Assembly (NCBI RefSeq): GCF_030929495.1
Contig: NZ_JAVFWN010000011.1
Span: forward strand, 218,204-282,203
Direction: 5' to 3'
DNA length: 64,000 nucleotides
DNA from: Nocardioides sp. LHD-245
GTDB taxonomy: Bacteria; Actinomycetota; Actinomycetes; Propionibacteriales; Nocardioidaceae
Notes under the pieces: model-generated
The model's database searches: none
Told to the model about the DNA's origin: nothing
The model's input: only the letters and a program-made list of their open reading frames with translations
Made by a program: the position numbers and the translations under genes
Shown: one piece after another, positions 62,826 to 64,000 of the stretch
Position numbering within the stretch: the stretch's first letter is position 1
How the letters are laid out: every line of letters starts with the position of its first letter

Positions 62826-63797
62826 TCAGTCGCGCTCGACCCGCTTCTCCAGCGCCTCAGCCCGCTCCGCCGCGTCGGTGATCTCCTCCGCGTCGATCGC
62901 GTTGGTCTTGTGGAACCAGGTCAGCGCGTCGTTCAGGCGCCCGGCCTCCTCCAGCGTGTCCGCATAGGCGTAGCGGAGCCGGGCGACCCAGGACTCCCTG
63001 CTCTTGCTGTTGAGCGGCGACACCTCGAGCGTACGCAGCGCGGCGTCGAACTGGCCCAGGTCGCGCCGTGCGCCGGCCTCGACGAGGGTCATCTCCGCCT
63101 TGGCAGCAGGGACGAACTTCGCCACCGACGGGCTCTTGGCGAGCTCCAGAGCACGAGTCGGGTTGCCGAGGGCGCGATGGCAGTCCGCCATGATCGGCAG
63201 ATAGGCCGTGGCGCCGTTCATCCGCTTCGCCGCCCGCAACTCGGCGAGCGCCTCGGCGTAGTGGCCCGCGGCATAGGCGGCCTCGCCGACCGCCTCGCGG
63301 ACCACCGCGATCCGCGGCGCCCGCGCCTTCGCCGCGAGTGTGTGCTGATACGCGGTCTCCGGGTCGTCGTCGACCAGCTGACCTGCCGCTGCCATGTGGC
63401 GCGCCACCCGGGCGGCCAGCTTCTCCGGGAGACCCTTGAGCTGGGCGCGCACCGAGGCGCTCAGCTCCGAGCCCGTGATCTCCTCCGGCAGCAGTGGGCC
63501 GTCGTAGACCGCCTGCTTCTCGGTGCGCTCGGCCGGGTCCACCCGCGACCTGCGATCCGACTCCGTGCGCGGGCCACGTCCCTGCCCCTGCGCCGGCCTG
63601 CCGCCGCGCCCCGCGGGCTTGCGGTCGCCCGAGGGCTTGCGGTCGCCGGAGGGCTTGCGGTCATAGGGCTTCCGCTCGTCACCGCTCTTGCCGCCACCGC
63701 TCCGGGCGCTCGTACCCTTCCGGGGAGCACCTCCCTGACGGGGGCCGCCCTGTCGGGGGGCACCCGCGCCGTCACGACGGCCACGCTGGTCTGCCAC
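62826..63797 (-). CDS. TPR-like protein with a basic low-complexity N-terminus
   Basis: The 323-residue protein starts with about 90 residues rich in Arg, Gly, Lys and Pro, including the repeat KPSGDRKPSGDRKP. This is followed by an all-helical region of tetratricopeptide-like repeats (LPEKLAARVARHMAAAGQLV, AYQHTLAAKARAPRIAVVRE, YAEALAELRAAKRMNGATAY, AMRTLEV-like and LNDALTWFHKTNAIDAEE). Such proteins lie next to rRNA or tRNA-synthetase genes in several actinobacteria. The basic tail suggests nucleic-acid contact, which is inference. The start is GTG 63797. Confidence 0.8.
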   Translation of the reverse strand: MADQRGRRDGAGAPRQGGPRQGGAPRKGTSARSGGGKSGDERKPYDRKPSGDRKPSGDRKPAGRGGRPAQGQGRGPRTESDRRSRVDPAERTEKQAVYDGPLLPEEITGSELSASVRAQLKGLPEKLAARVARHMAAAGQLVDDDPETAYQHTLAAKARAPRIAVVREAVGEAAYAAGHYAEALAELRAAKRMNGATAYLPIMADCHRALGNPTRALELAKSPSVAKFVPAAKAEMTLVEAGARRDLGQFDAALRTLEVSPLNSKSRESWVARLRYAYADTLEEAGRLNDALTWFHKTNAIDAEEITDAAERAEALEKRVERD

Positions 63798-63849
63798 GTT
63801 GTCTCCTGGGAGTCGAGATCGCTATTGAGGAATCTAGGTGCAAAACAGC

Positions 63850-63878
63850 GTAGGGGCCACCCGATGGGTGGCCCCTAC
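63850..63878 (-). terminator. rRNA operon terminator
   Basis: GTAGGGGCCACCC (63850-63862) is exactly complementary to GGGTGGCCCCTAC (63866-63878) around a three-base loop. On the minus strand the stem is followed by GCTGTTTTGC. It lies just beyond the 3' end of the 5S rRNA and also faces the start of the TPR gene. Confidence 0.85.
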
Positions 63879-63888
63879 CTGAATGTTT

Positions 63889-64000
63889 GTCCGGCGGCGT
63901 CCTACTCTCCCACATCCTCGCGGTTGCAGTACCATCGGCGCTGGCAGGCTTAACTTCCGGGTTCGGGATGGGACCGGGTGTTTCCCTGCCGCTATGGCCG
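63889..64000 (-). rRNA. rrf: 5S ribosomal RNA (5' end beyond the window)
   Basis: On the minus strand the sequence CGGCCATAGCGGCAGGGAAA, ACACCCGGTCCCATCCCGAA, CCCGGAAGTTAAGCCTGCCA through GTGGGAGAGTAGGACGCCGC is 5S rRNA. About ten 5' bases are missing at the window edge. It implies that 23S and 16S genes lie further right, on the same strand. Confidence 0.95.

Noticed and set aside
1..64000. CRISPR arrays, insertion sequences, prophage or integrase genes
   Set aside because: No regularly spaced repeats, transposase, integrase or phage structural motifs were found.

Overview
The window looks like chromosomal DNA of a high-GC actinobacterium, most probably a Nocardioides-type organism. This is inference from about 70% GC, frequent ATGA/GTGA gene overlaps, TANNNT -10 boxes placed just before start codons, and typical actinobacterial gene sets (fasR-fabD-fabH-acpP-fabF followed by DUF3145; DUF3052 divergent from a homodimeric aceE; a fused ChlI/ChlD chelatase in the cobalamin cluster). 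There is no phage, plasmid, IS or CRISPR signature. The right end runs into a 5S rRNA gene on the minus strand.

Layout. 1-11 kb: a plus-strand cobalamin run (cobJ end, cobL, cobM, chelatase, bluB, cobO, cobB, cobC), a GPP34 gene on the other strand, then a cobalamin riboswitch driving cbtB-cbtA-cobD. 11-17 kb: HxlR regulator with a divergent NAD(P)-binding protein, a second NmrA-type protein behind a SoxR-like promoter, a small unknown gene, and pyruvate carboxylase. 17-22.6 kb: a five-gene 3-hydroxyanthranilate (2-aminomuconate) catabolic operon with a divergent LysR regulator. 22.6-29.6 kb: the second cobalamin operon (cobN-cobF-ferredoxin-like-cobQ-cobK, minus strand), also under a cobalamin riboswitch. 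29.6-38.5 kb: an alpha/beta-hydrolase-like protein, an acyl-CoA synthetase, a two-component system with an Asp-rich membrane protein, a Ser/Thr kinase, small exported proteins, an FBP/FusB-like protein with a TetR regulator, and tRNA-Val. 38.7-44.4 kb: peroxiredoxin, acyl-CoA ligase, DUF3052, aceE. 44.5-53.3 kb: a GntR-controlled nine-gene operon that combines a 2-oxoacid dehydrogenase with a split E2, a class III aminotransferase, an ABC importer and LipA. 53.3-64 kb: anion permease, hydrolase, the FasR/fatty-acid synthase II operon, DUF3145, a frameshifted hydrolase, a membrane protein, a TPR-like protein and the end of an rRNA operon.

How the genes work together. The two cobalamin operons supply complementary steps: ring methylation, reduction, cobalt insertion, amidation, adenosylation, aminopropanol attachment and lower-ligand synthesis. 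Both are placed to be shut off by cobalamin. The LysR island converts 3-hydroxyanthranilate as far as 2-oxopent-4-enoate; the last two steps are not here. The GntR operon can plausibly import an amino compound, transaminate it and oxidatively decarboxylate the resulting 2-oxoacid, and it carries its own lipoyl synthase.

The most notable non-genic signal is a set of short palindromic elements embedded in coding sequence or stop codons. They include a 63-bp element present twice (end of cobD; in frame inside cobN), a 61-bp palindrome in the chelatase linker, and a 139-bp inverted repeat whose arms supply the stop codons of two convergent genes.
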